Assembly: GCA_029213145.1 (NCBI GenBank) | Contig: JARGNK010000004.1 | Span: forward strand, 31,891-67,917 | From: Rubripirellula sp. | Lineage (GTDB): Bacteria > Planctomycetota > Planctomycetia > Pirellulales > Pirellulaceae | Length of the DNA stretch: 36,027 bases | Direction of reading: 5' to 3' | Shown here: in pieces, positions 29,101 to 35,602 of the stretch | Layout of the letters: the number at the start of each line of letters is the position of its first letter | How positions within the stretch are numbered: position 1 is the first letter of the stretch | Program-made: the position numbers and the translations under genes | Notes under the pieces: model-generated | Told to the model about the DNA's origin: nothing | Database searches by the model: none | Seen by the model: the letters and a program-made list of their open reading frames with translations, nothing else

Positions 29101-32100
29101 GCCAAGCACTTGTGCATTCTCAGTCGTGCTGTTGAATCCAGGAGCCACTGCGGTAGAGAGTTCTTGCTCCAACGTCATGTCGACGTTGCGATCGTTACTC
29201 CATTGATCCAGCAGGATGCTTCGCCAATCATTTGCTTCCGGACGCGAGCCATTGGCATCGCCGTTGGTATCGGTGAACTGAGTGCCAGTGGGGGACAGGC
29301 CCGCGCCGACCGTGTCGTCTTTCAGGCTGGTCATCACCACGCGGGCACCGGGCAAACCAAGGATATGGATGGTGCCGCCAATTCGATCAGCGATGGTGCC
29401 GGGTGATCCAGTTGCAGTGAGCCCGGTTCCATAGGAAGGACTATTCGCGTTTCCGCCGGCGGTGCCAACGTGTACCTGCTCTTGCAGTCGGCCACCGAAG
29501 AATTTGACGACCAAGCTTTCTTCCGGGCGACTCTTCAGCAGCAATCCACCGGAACTATGGAAGTTACCGACTTCCAGTGTGTCGGTGATGACATGCACAA
29601 TGTCGGTATCATCCATGACCGTTTCGGTGGTGATCACGCCGCCGCGAACGTCCAAACCGCTGAGTTGTTGCTCGCGTGGGTCAAACGAGGCTACGTTTTG
29701 GTAGCGGTTTTCGCGAATCAGTGGACCTTGGTTGTCATCTAACTCGCTCAAACGATCGCTTGCACCGGTTTGGCGGCCGGTGTCTTGCACGTAGTCGGCA
29801 ATCAACGAATCGTGATCGATGGAGATGATTGCGCCCCGGTTGTCGATGAAGCTGTTGCCAGCGATCACCGGTTGTGCGCCTCGCACGAAGATCGTGGATG
29901 GCGTGATTCCCAGGCGTCCTTCACGACCGGTATCGGCTGAACCGTCCTGACCATCGTCGTTCGATTCGAAACTGGTGTTTGTGATCCGCGCGTTGGCCTG
30001 ATGCAATTCAATTGGTGCGAATCCCTTTGATTCCGCACCGATTAGGCTGATTCCACCCGAGAAGGCAAAGATCGCATTGTCGATGCTGATATTCGAACCG
30101 GGGGCTCCGTAGATTCCCGACCAATCACCTTGCGTTGGGACTGCCGGTGACGTAACTAGATTGTTGTCATTGTTAGTGTCAAAGGTGCCGCCCGCTCCGT
30201 AGCGATCGTCCAATGAACTAGTCAACACCACCGGGTTGCGTTGGGTACCTTCGGCCAGCAACTGCGCTCCATGACCGAGCTCGATCCTCGACCCTTGCAA
30301 TTTGACCACGATGTTTGGATCGAACACAAGCGATCCGTTCAGGCGTCCACGTGTGCCGGTCGCGTTGAGATCCAATCTGCCACCGAGTTCGGTCCCGTCG
30401 TCGATCACGCTAAGAGTTGAGGCGTCCAGTTCACGGACCAACTTGAATTCGAGTGGTCCGGGGGCCGTGGTATCGGCGCGATATAAACGTCGCGCGACGT
30501 AATCTGATTGATTGACTGCGGGCAGTCCGATCAACTGGACCGAGCGATTGTTTGTCGCAACGGTGATATCGAAGGCGTCAGCAGCGGTCGTGCTGAGCGA
30601 TTCAAAACCATCGCTATCCACGAAGGTCATGCGGTATTGATAGGTGCCTGCAGCTAAACCACCGCCGGGTAGAGATCGACCGGTAACCGCACCGAGTGTG
30701 GGCGAGAACCCGTCATTAATCGAACCTCCGGGGTTACCAGCAACCGAAACATTCTCGGCGATCGCGTGAACGATGCTGGTATCGTCAAAACGAACCGTTG
30801 TCGTGACTGGGCTCGCCGGGCTGACCGGAGTCGTCGATGACCGGATAAACAAAGCATTGATACTATTGTCAACCAGCACATTTCGATGAATGTCTGGTCC
30901 AATCCGCGAATAGTCGGCCGTGAACGAACCGTTGACCTGATAGATCGGCGATTGGAAGCTTGTTTCTTCAAAACTGTTCGGAGCAGCACTAATCGCTGCG
31001 TCAGCGCTGAAGGCGATACTATTGAACGTAATGTTCGGACGCAGATTGATGATTTGGATTGGGTTGACCGTTTGCTGGACCGAATCAATCAGCAAGTTAC
31101 CGGTACCGCCGTAACGGATTTCGGCATGATTAACGTGCTGCATGAAGATGCCTTCATCTTCCAAGTCACGTCGGCCTTCAGCTTGGTCAACATCGCGACG
31201 GAATACCAATCCACCCCAGTTGCCGGGAGATGCCGGTGGGTTAATCCCCGCTGCCGCGGTGTCGACGTCTCGATCCCGACTGCTGGTGAAGATCACGCTG
31301 CCTTCACTAAAGCCCGTATTGGCTGTCGAATTTTCGTCACCGACGACCGTGGTGCGGACGGGTTGTCCATTGAGTGAGAGTTCGACCAGTCGTGGCGTTC
31401 CAAGAACCTGTAAAGCACCATTGCTGCGATCCAATTGGACGCTGCTGCTACCAACCCCGATGCGCGAGTTTCGTAACTTGAATGCAGCTCCGGCATCGAT
31501 CATGGTCGTCACGCCCATGGGAACTTCCATGGTTCGGCCATCGACCAATGACTGGCCACCGGTGTCTGCGACACCGATTTGATAGGCAAAGTTATCCGCG
31601 GTGGTGGTCAAATCACCATCCGCACCACCATTCCCGACGATTCGAACGATGTCACCCTCGCGAGCAACCCCAAACGCGTTGGCGACGGCCGGATTGGCAA
31701 TGTTGTTGAATGGTCGCCCCATACTGCCGTCTGCCTGTGGGCCTGCAGTTTTATCGACGAAGATATTACGACCTAAAATTTCACCACCACGGAATGACGA
31801 TGACACCGAAACAGAACGTTCCAGTTGACCATCCAGTCCGCTGTTTGTCTTACCGAAAATCACGCTGGAACCGACTGCTTGGGCATCGACACCGGCATTC
31901 TCGCCATTGATCGCATCCCGTAGTTTTCCGGCTAAATCGGCAGCGGAATCGGGGTTTTGGCCGGGGAGTCCGGCGTTGTAAAAGACGGCTGTATTACCGG
32001 GCCTTGCATTTCCTTGTGTTTGTCCCAACGCGGCTAGCGGTACGAATTCATATCTTCGCACCATTCCGCCGCCACCGGTTACCGAGACCGTTTGTCCGGG

Positions 32101-35100
32101 AGTAATGGCTGCTCCATCGTCGGTGAAATCAAGCCGTCGATTGAGCGATCGTGTTTGGAACCAAAAGTTCTTCACGCCACCGGGGACGCCATCACCATCA
32201 CCATCCAACGGTGTCCCAGGGACATCTTCGCGTGGATTGTCGACGTCACGAATCACGTCGCCCTTGTCGACTTGTGGTTCAAACTTCAAATGAAGTTCGT
32301 AATCACCTTGGGTTCGTCCACCGTAACCGCTATCCGCGATCGTGGGGTCGTAGCGATCGTTGCCACTGGCAGCCACGCCGATGTAATAGGTACCAGCACC
32401 GAGTTGGGTGATGATTCTGGAGTCTTCGCTGAAGTAATCATCATTACGTGACAGTTGCACAATGCCGCCGCCACTTAAAAGCAACGGACTGAAACTTAGA
32501 TTGGCAATCCCAATGTCTTCATTGACCGAGCCTTTGAGCAAGGTGGCATGGAAGATTGAACTAGCGAATGGGTCGTCGTTAATCGCGTCGATCACGTCCC
32601 CGACTTCGACAACGCCGGTCCGTGGAAGATCGATCAACAGTCCATTGGCAATCAAATTGCCCGCGAGGTCGCGCGGTTGGTCAACACGTACGGTTCGGTC
32701 GCCACCGGAACGGTCGGTTTCAATGAAATCGATTCGCGAATTGTTCCCCAGTCGGCCTTCGAGCATTGAGTCGATGCGCACCGATAGCGTTGTTCCGACA
32801 CCAAAGTCGGTCACTTCGGAGGCTCGCTGCTCTTGGAACAGCGTTAGCGTTGTGTCGAGTAGGCTTGAATTGGGCAGTCGTTCGGCAAACGTTTCCGCAG
32901 TCAACGTACCAACCCGATTCGGATCATTCAGATCGACGTCGAACCTGTATAAGTCAACATCGACCGAATCGGATCGGTGTAGGTAATTTCCATGCAGGAT
33001 GTCAAAGTTGCCCGGGAACGATGGTTCCAGATCGCGGAGACTGGCTTGGGCTGGCAGGATGTTTAAGAAATCGAGTTCCGGTGGCAACGGATCGGTATGG
33101 TTGATCGTGTCGTTCAGGAACAGGGGATCCAAACGCATCAAGGTTTGGATCGGCAAATCTGGGGCTGTTTCCAGTCCCAGGATCAGACCGATTCCGGCCA
33201 TCGCTTTGCGGGTGAAGTCCTCACCGTAATCGAGGCCGTAGTTGACCTGATTGCTGAAGACGATCGCCGAGTCTTGGAAGGTTGGGTCGATTCGCAGACG
33301 GGCATCCAGTTCGGTTTGCGATACCGGTTCGACGCCGGTGATCGCACCGTCCTGCAGATCGTTGACGTCGCCCAGCGCAAAGGTGATGCCTTCACTGGCT
33401 GTTTCGCGGAATTGCACGCCGATCTTGCTGGACCAGAGTCCCAACGCTTCTCGGATTCGGGTTTTTTGCCGGTCCTTGATCTGGTTGAGAAAATCACGCC
33501 CATCGGCGTCGGTGTCGAAAATCCCCTTGAAGTTGTAGGCAACTTCGGTCACGCCATTGGTCGAATCAGGGCCAAAGGTTTCACCGATGTGTTGCAGCAG
33601 GGCTCCCGCGATCTCTGGGATTTCGATGTGCCCCGGATCATCATTGCTGCCCGGCAGTTCAATCACAAATGTCTTGGGGTCGATTGCTTCTTGGAACACC
33701 AAGCTGACCAGTTCGCTGTCTTGGCCGAACGTGCCCACGTGCAATGCTTCGCCGAGAGTATCGCCGACGGCAGTTAGCACGAGCGGAGGTGCGCCGACAA
33801 CCCGCTCAGGTACGGTTTCGTTGGGGTCGCCTTTGATCGTGACAGTGATCACGCCATTGACAGGCCCATTTTGGGCAGCCGTTTTCAGTTCAGCGAAGGT
33901 GGGATTACCGGTGCCGAGATCAAATACGACATTGTTTGGATCGGTGTCCAATTGGGCTGAAACAGTAGGATTGTTGCTTCGGATGAAGCGAACTTGGCCG
34001 CCTGAAGCCGATTCGCCGACCGCCGTCGAGGTGAAGGTGACTTGCAGGTCCTCGATGCCAAAGTCGCTTGTGGCGGCTGGCGCGACAGGTTGATCAACTG
34101 GTGGCAAGATGACGTCGATGCGTCGATCGATCGCCGTTCCGATGCGAAGACGGAATGTGCCGCCACCGAGGGGAACCTGTTGACGGGTTTTGGTGTCGTC
34201 CGGATTGCTGGCGTCGACCGGGTTGAGGGCAGTCGTGGGAACCAGTTCATTGATGTCGGTGGCAAAAAACAATCTCGCTGTATGCGAGACTGGATCGTAC
34301 GCAACCTCTTCAGGTTGGAACAACGCGTCATCGGTTGTGCGGACTGTGTCCTGGGTCAGCAACAGCGAATAGAAGCGTGGGTTCTCGGCGCTGCGCTCGG
34401 TCGGATTGCCTTTGACGTCGAATTGCATTCCTTGCGAATTAAACGTATCAGCTGGATTCCCAGCGGCAACGTTTGCATCGAACAATTCGAGCGCATCGAT
34501 GGCGTCGCTGATATCTTGGAACGTCGCTGTCTGAGGATGCGAAACAACGATGGTTCGGGCGGTCGCGTCGTGAACAGCGGTCGTTGCCGTTGCCAAGTTG
34601 TCGACATCAAACGTGATGCTTGTGTCATCAAACGAACGACTTGTCAGCTTGCCGGTGATTGCAATCTCGTTGCCGGCGATGGCGATCGAGCCCGTTGCCG
34701 CGTCATCTTCAACGAACAACGGATCTTCGTTGAAATAAACGACAATTTCGTTGCGATTCTGCTTCAACGAACCGTCGGCGGTGCGAACAACCGGTTGCGG
34801 CACGATCGATTCAATCAGCGTTCCGAGACGTAGGTCAAATTCGGTCGTCTGTGATCGCTGGTCGGGGTCGAACGGTTGGAACAACTCTCCGCGCTGATTC
34901 CGTAGTCCAACGATGCCGAGGCCGGGATCGTCAAACCCAAAGACCTCCAGCTTGTAGCGGTCATCTGTCAACGTCTCAGAAAAACGAATCAGAACTTCGT
35001 TCTCGTTTGGCTGGCCCGAAGTAATTAGGCCAGGCGTGATCTGAACGTCGTCGTCCGTATTGAGAATTCCGTCTTCCCCCGCACGGGTCAGACGGATGCC

Positions 35101-35382
35101 GTCGAACGTATTCTCGTTGAGTTGCTGGTCTTGGTCAAAACGCAGCGTCAAAACGCGGGGAGCAGTGTCCAGAACCGAACCATTGACAATCAGATCCCCC
35201 TGGTTGGGCTGAATGCCAAGTAGTTGCGGACCGGCCAGCAATTGCCGCGCTTCGAGTCGCTCCAGAATATTTTGACGACGCTTTTTTTGCGTCGTTCTCT
35301 TATTGGAGGAGCGAACAGTTTTGGGACTGCGTGAATCATCAGAGATGAACGTCGACGAGTGTTTTCGCTTGCGCGAGGTCAT
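17170..35382 (-). CDS. Giant mosaic secreted protein (6,070 aa): beta-helix, PPC-like, GEVED, Ig/cadherin-like repeats, dockerin
   Basis: A single open frame of 18.2 kb. The basic N-terminus carries LERLEARQLLAG at about residues 40-51, the planctomycete LExRxLL-type export motif. A metzincin-like domain at about 607-752 has lost its zinc ligands (AGIGLILGLET replaces HExxHxxGxxH). Modules of the pre-peptidase C-terminal (PPC) kind, marked by D(V/I)DxYxxxL, lie near 806, 2115, 2378, 2668 and 3515. Right-handed beta-helix segments lie at about 1200-2050 (starting GRNIFVDKTAG) and 3110-3950 (VIIENNVISD, VVIRNNTVDQAG, ITNNTIYG). About ten copies of a hook-IN-like repeat (DGDxFxIxDG...FEFD) are dispersed, densest at 4180-5070. 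A GEVED region spans about 4900-5215 (DFGDAPD to GEVEDYALTL). Five or six Ig/cadherin-like repeats lead to a dockerin at 5897-5967 (DVTGDGLVTPIDALRVLNFI; DPNGDGTVSAADALFVINRL) and an acidic tail. GGAAGG lies 8 bases before the ATG. It is probably a surface or matrix protein, possibly adhesive; function is unknown. Confidence 0.95.
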   Translation of the reverse strand: MTSRKRKHSSTFISDDSRSPKTVRSSNKRTTQKKRRQNILERLEARQLLAGPQLLGIQPNQGDLIVNGSVLDTAPRVLTLRFDQDQQLNENTFDGIRLTRAGEDGILNTDDDVQITPGLITSGQPNENEVLIRFSETLTDDRYKLEVFGFDDPGLGIVGLRNQRGELFQPFDPDQRSQTTEFDLRLGTLIESIVPQPVVRTADGSLKQNRNEIVVYFNEDPLFVEDDAATGSIAIAGNEIAITGKLTSRSFDDTSITFDVDNLATATTAVHDATARTIVVSHPQTATFQDISDAIDALELFDANVAAGNPADTFNSQGMQFDVKGNPTERSAENPRFYSLLLTQDTVRTTDDALFQPEEVAYDPVSHTARLFFATDINELVPTTALNPVDASNPDDTKTRQQVPLGGGTFRLRIGTAIDRRIDVILPPVDQPVAPAATSDFGIEDLQVTFTSTAVGESASGGQVRFIRSNNPTVSAQLDTDPNNVVFDLGTGNPTFAELKTAAQNGPVNGVITVTIKGDPNETVPERVVGAPPLVLTAVGDTLGEALHVGTFGQDSELVSLVFQEAIDPKTFVIELPGSNDDPGHIEIPEIAGALLQHIGETFGPDSTNGVTEVAYNFKGIFDTDADGRDFLNQIKDRQKTRIREALGLWSSKIGVQFRETASEGITFALGDVNDLQDGAITGVEPVSQTELDARLRIDPTFQDSAIVFSNQVNYGLDYGEDFTRKAMAGIGLILGLETAPDLPIQTLMRLDPLFLNDTINHTDPLPPELDFLNILPAQASLRDLEPSFPGNFDILHGNYLHRSDSVDVDLYRFDVDLNDPNRVGTLTAETFAERLPNSSLLDTTLTLFQEQRASEVTDFGVGTTLSVRIDSMLEGRLGNNSRIDFIETDRSGGDRTVRVDQPRDLAGNLIANGLLIDLPRTGVVEVGDVIDAINDDPFASSIFHATLLKGSVNEDIGIANLSFSPLLLSGGGIVQLSRNDDYFSEDSRIITQLGAGTYYIGVAASGNDRYDPTIADSGYGGRTQGDYELHLKFEPQVDKGDVIRDVDNPREDVPGTPLDGDGDGVPGGVKNFWFQTRSLNRRLDFTDDGAAITPGQTVSVTGGGGMVRRYEFVPLAALGQTQGNARPGNTAVFYNAGLPGQNPDSAADLAGKLRDAINGENAGVDAQAVGSSVIFGKTNSGLDGQLERSVSVSSSFRGGEILGRNIFVDKTAGPQADGSMGRPFNNIANPAVANAFGVAREGDIVRIVGNGGADGDLTTTADNFAYQIGVADTGGQSLVDGRTMEVPMGVTTMIDAGAAFKLRNSRIGVGSSSVQLDRSNGALQVLGTPRLVELSLNGQPVRTTVVGDENSTANTGFSEGSVIFTSSRDRDVDTAAAGINPPASPGNWGGLVFRRDVDQAEGRRDLEDEGIFMQHVNHAEIRYGGTGNLLIDSVQQTVNPIQIINLRPNITFNSIAFSADAAISAAPNSFEETSFQSPIYQVNGSFTADYSRIGPDIHRNVLVDNSINALFIRSSTTPVSPASPVTTTVRFDDTSIVHAIAENVSVAGNPGGSINDGFSPTLGAVTGRSLPGGGLAAGTYQYRMTFVDSDGFESLSTTAADAFDITVATNNRSVQLIGLPAVNQSDYVARRLYRADTTAPGPLEFKLVRELDASTLSVIDDGTELGGRLDLNATGTRGRLNGSLVFDPNIVVKLQGSRIELGHGAQLLAEGTQRNPVVLTSSLDDRYGAGGTFDTNNDNNLVTSPAVPTQGDWSGIYGAPGSNISIDNAIFAFSGGISLIGAESKGFAPIELHQANARITNTSFESNDDGQDGSADTGREGRLGITPSTIFVRGAQPVIAGNSFIDNRGAIISIDHDSLIADYVQDTGRQTGASDRLSELDDNQGPLIRENRYQNVASFDPREQQLSGLDVRGGVITTETVMDDTDIVHVITDTLEVGNFHSSGGLLLKSRPEESLVVKFFGGRLQEQVHVGTAGGNANSPSYGTGLTATGSPGTIADRIGGTIHILGLPGARVVMTSLKDDTVGAGLSPTGTQFTDTNGDANGSRPEANDWRSILLDQWSNDRNVDMTLEQELSTAVAPGFNSTTENAQVLGELAKSLDEGDDTRRLGFEVAGYLSGPTDVDVFSFVGSPGTEVWVDIDKTSFQLDTVIELLDVSGNLLGRSDNSFAEIAGTEDLLNLDPQASNVGTLQSKADEFTEFDANGNYKDFNSTNPRDAGLRFTLPGSQSNVDSRSVYFFRVRSASVNPDDVAGGLTGGAYRFQLRLTEDQEFPGSVVRFTDIRYANNGIHVRGLPGESPLLGDAQENEGVADPPTLNGASPLAGVPLNDRVVTSTRTFSVLSPTGRFLRDELAPGQRPQNLGNLVDNKNNVISVGGRLELPQDIDFYQVDLEFGEDAELYQSTTFDIDYADGSRPDTNLSIFYDPDGPFGLESPRLVLFGQNSNIAEDRTSPFGADSALELLSNGSVGEGDAFVGPVSLPEGSYYVGVSEAGSIPFELIANSLVRREPINSVQRLFEERIDAAAPSTASGPRNATLFSSFGDFVLDDSEADVPGHGLPAAFDYSTETPQRQKTIYNETEVLEALADIGFVVPGGDIGNVASQDLAVSTAAFLSDLNSYPLPPFPLPPIPPVVDWSLADNTEIGGAFAFDPLIGEAIAENTSTLIPHISIDGNMGDVGDMYTLQVPDDGLGTPQRIIIDIDRGTHPFFFPDDPTNVDLELEIYSVDSVPGTTPVLIDGSSTSDARDGRVGSAPAIIPPTSDDPFIDTFLAPGFYAIAVMPEGNTVELDAGDLATLTRPSVTINGASGLATSQYRLHISAAGQEVTPDPEPQDLAPEPKPDPPLPPRPTNETLFLARNTVGFFNPGELTTDKFDLAGYSADDQPRFYFNYKLDTLDLVTVKVTSLQDPVGVELTDLIPDGQWRQSIIDLNQFAGHEDIEIEFEYARTLAPGGTGLHLDDFIIGFAERGETVFYARGDHDQFLRTDEGNAGEYQLEIRTSTDFATPIGGGDLPSQQQLDLDFDTNDRQAQQVTIVAPAGNQITDGDTFTISDGATTQRFEFDNDNQSNFENIPVSFDPNDSSIEIAEKLRAIINIAPQLDIEAASASGVDTGSMTDNRLNLFGAVNGSFNSVTSPATAPIGPLNANLSPEGDVLLPAIMHNGSGDSNYRRIQSQVIIENNVISDVNAIGIWSDPGDRDVDSEDLREDPRNWPNLVPWEQGPVDVPHPLLQQPPVGNVYPGAVRNLPTLNEEVIGGLAPGVVIRNNTVDQAGLAGIKVSGETRAFVLDDFDGTVVPDPLVHPPLSDGLAMAIDAGGTRVVFEFEDIGGAATTIGGSGIVGGDGFTDGHVPIYYGHRSTLFAYTSVQLAEAIRTSIEGSILVNNDMAELVTPYIGPSLNSRDEFSERFAPPFNFPSTFATAAVYLEGVSNIYYTDAYAKVPGFFRPRVSLAPVGEAVQPVARITNNTIYGADGIESAFPGDPTDETNDLIQDAVVTHVGRAHTGPFRATAAIGDIGTDGFITPENDVDFYQVELMVGDRLIVDIDTAANGPDTSVRVFDASGVAQIVTSINGNTSKVNTSGTAPSYLDPASTVNNPVNDANNARDPFVDFTAPGTGTYFIAVSGDGNEFDPNDLSGRVGGTGGVGTYDIGIETYHARQVVMSINGGRDTSGTTGADLLGTTFTVTQIPDVVYHPNSPFNGAQTNGNQITFQFGGGGGNIPVAIGAASQVPDIMRAIADAVNGIQNVAEAIDFPAIPNYELGTDGVEDNGLDGVTGPIHRGRALALGGDDGNNTTLNQQALNNSQTLINDVTGLYDTELYVLFQNIASIELSPAARAAGLTLSPDAAKPQFAQNSDQLIAEAGIWVTSGASPTVLNNAISNVHQSMLVEESNFLGFGKRVSVFGDEFIKQQEVFLTGTAFQHDEERNSEIRSDAHWQIETSLSTDEVIGATNVADDSDDFNFTLRNTDPLFVNAAGNNFLPNKSVLIDSAINSVDERDSMQVVKNAVGLPMSNVLASDRDVRGVLRQDNPNFVTPGALGFSVFKDRGSNELADFVGPFATTEVPRDNDAEGIDVDPATGFINLSRGTYEEFRIQLRDTGDESDPFAGFGVDDRTVVVPKIEGLRHTGANLTIFEDGRLLTEGIDYTFNYDSTKNIITLTPLAGIWKDDRSYRIALNNRDRTVMVAPDPSLVTDGDQIEITDNAGSTLVFEFEIGYSILTPEPISMVIPRVGTNAGGLRDGNIFKIDDGQNPVVLFEFDNDGIKLNNTVKVDLPAEQTPTVEADLRIFLDQIAQNLGDAIQSQIDIGNLDANIRVLKTQSTAGGRIAPEVVVGAEAGTILDSNLSGLIQKTRTLAFQIPAEGTGPGGIRDGDSFVIDNGVAAATFEFDTGNGLNNNTSIAVPIPGVLTGPDVAQVIVDTVRDAGLGLNPIVESGGQAVYLNLPLDGEARVNGGQLTLVGLSRPATDGDLVVVTPNDGSAAITLEINRTDEPSPNGPIDDGVTAPNTAININRSTTADELAGRIGNAIQAAGNIAGLDPNDLQVIDGGILSIGGEEGLGLNVTAGSLEVTGSPSVTAASTIEIFGPLLLTLSPVGGGTIDDGSVIAITDDNGDQVVFEFNENGTLSSGNGFNIVPYDTFSTADVIAANLVTAINAANTGITAQLTGSLGEISLGQVSENRIDLNGIRNPNNPFIFLPGLPSASLQRGIVGDGEIMTIRQGTITVSYEFEAAIGGGGVQPNNIAVPFEANSSIGDVAVALAATINNNLGGLQLTAVAETDANGDPTGIVSLNDQPGTEINVVLAPTLSVTGVPGGATPIRISADFGPEEVKQALIQSINSVNQPGQAPATTLFAEDRGGETFFVTNGVNFSGLVENFALPAITDLAGNVLEANRPDLSTQFTILMPTVGLDFGDAPDPRDEVSGRYPTTNRNNGPRHVVSEGLALGFFIDADADGIPGDEANGDDRVIEISSTGTLFTTSLVEDVEIEIVRDDETFVTVADLAAQIEVGTVTDPLLNDGDLIVIQTGTSQATLEFDSNFRFDENHFAIRPTDPTSPDSIAEAIGRAIAESPLTPASVSVDGNKVLINADDEDGVTFISDSNPTGVLNHGVSTPIEVSVSGSGILEAWIDFNADGDWDDPGEQIIPMPDNDTFDDLRSEICPTDLTGIASNIFAATGGASSREFCIVIPPTTPVPLEPVQTYARFRISREGGLGPTGLALSGEVEDYALTLRPGLPPQIEQPNLTYTVKEDFALTATDFDGNLTPGNNQDDGLLATVTDPDGDTVHIFPEDVGTKTLMSGDAVAGELRVFANGTFTFDPETDFNGLTDFSVRVTDGNLVNSRPISVTINVTPVNDRPKAVDPPVIIERTGGEDVDQTFDIDELIGDKFIPGPIDELDQPMFIQAAGFGNQAFQTQLGGSLTISENGESVTYTPPLNENGVVDTFTYVVADLTSDNPDSQTVDLNDPNQLGTVVITLNAVNDAPITGDDSYTASEDTPLQILVNGDPNDPNSVGILDNDLPGPPDEVAADQTIELSPQQFPKATLQGGNVTRDGNVLTYTPPALFSGDDSFVYLVRDNEGAESEGTVRITVLGVNNAPQFIGIDGDSNEKSIDRDEAKPNAETETYNLNTWFVDPEDDAMTFTVTTGDSDVVAVTRDAEMLTLTYPPFGFGETVLTVVATDSNGDASPTIEIPVRVSNTPDTPTVIGTLNPLNGTEDELVTADLTGIFFDPDGEALEYSVTRLDDLINPTAAEIAAHPLIERVEFINDQMQIILKPNQFGTVIMEVAATDGLFPPVTNAFTLTIAAVPDAPVARDDEYDVPIGSSLQVLNPLDGLLNNDSDADGDTFTVNVLTEPTLGTLIANPNGTFTYTNTGGSVGDVDSFTYELIDSTGLTSEESATVTLNIIRSRYQNPAFGLEADVTGDGLVTPIDALRVLNFIDRRGGEVSVSNIGAPPPDFLDPNGDGTVSAADALFVINRLRSSSPAGEGEMMGPAASAVTTGFVSSGSINLPSRNLEITPEPINGDESRDLVLATGMEISAASNQASVDWVVSGDQAGTTNDDDVDAALSQILGDEDFDGMLS

Positions 35383-35390
35383 AGACCGAA

Positions 35391-35396
35391 CCTTCC
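35391..35396 (-). promoter_or_regulatory. Ribosome binding site of the giant gene
   Basis: GGAAGG on the minus strand, 8 bases before the ATG at 35382. It supports this start, which also puts the basic, LExRxLL-containing leader at the very N-terminus. Confidence 0.75.
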
Positions 35397-35574
35397 AGGC
35401 GATGTCACCGTTTGCCAGCTATCCGTAGAGCTTGGGCGACCGTGAGATGGTTGTAGTTGCATATCAGTCGAGACGAACCGAGGAACGTTCGACGGGAATA
35501 AGGCCAGTGCCATTGCTGACGAGTAATGAACCGAAATCCTCGCGGAAAGCGAGAAAGCCGAAACACAGTCGCCG

Positions 35575-35602
35575 AGTATAGTTAGGGCCAAAAAACCCGC
35601 AA
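35575..35602 (-). promoter_or_regulatory. Putative promoter of the giant gene
   Basis: On the minus strand, TTGCGG (35602-35597), a 16-base spacer and TATACT (35580-35575) make a reasonable sigma70-like promoter. It would give a leader of about 185 bases. The leader contains a small hairpin, CTCGC-TTTCC-GCGAG, at 35553-35539. Pattern-based only. Confidence 0.4.
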
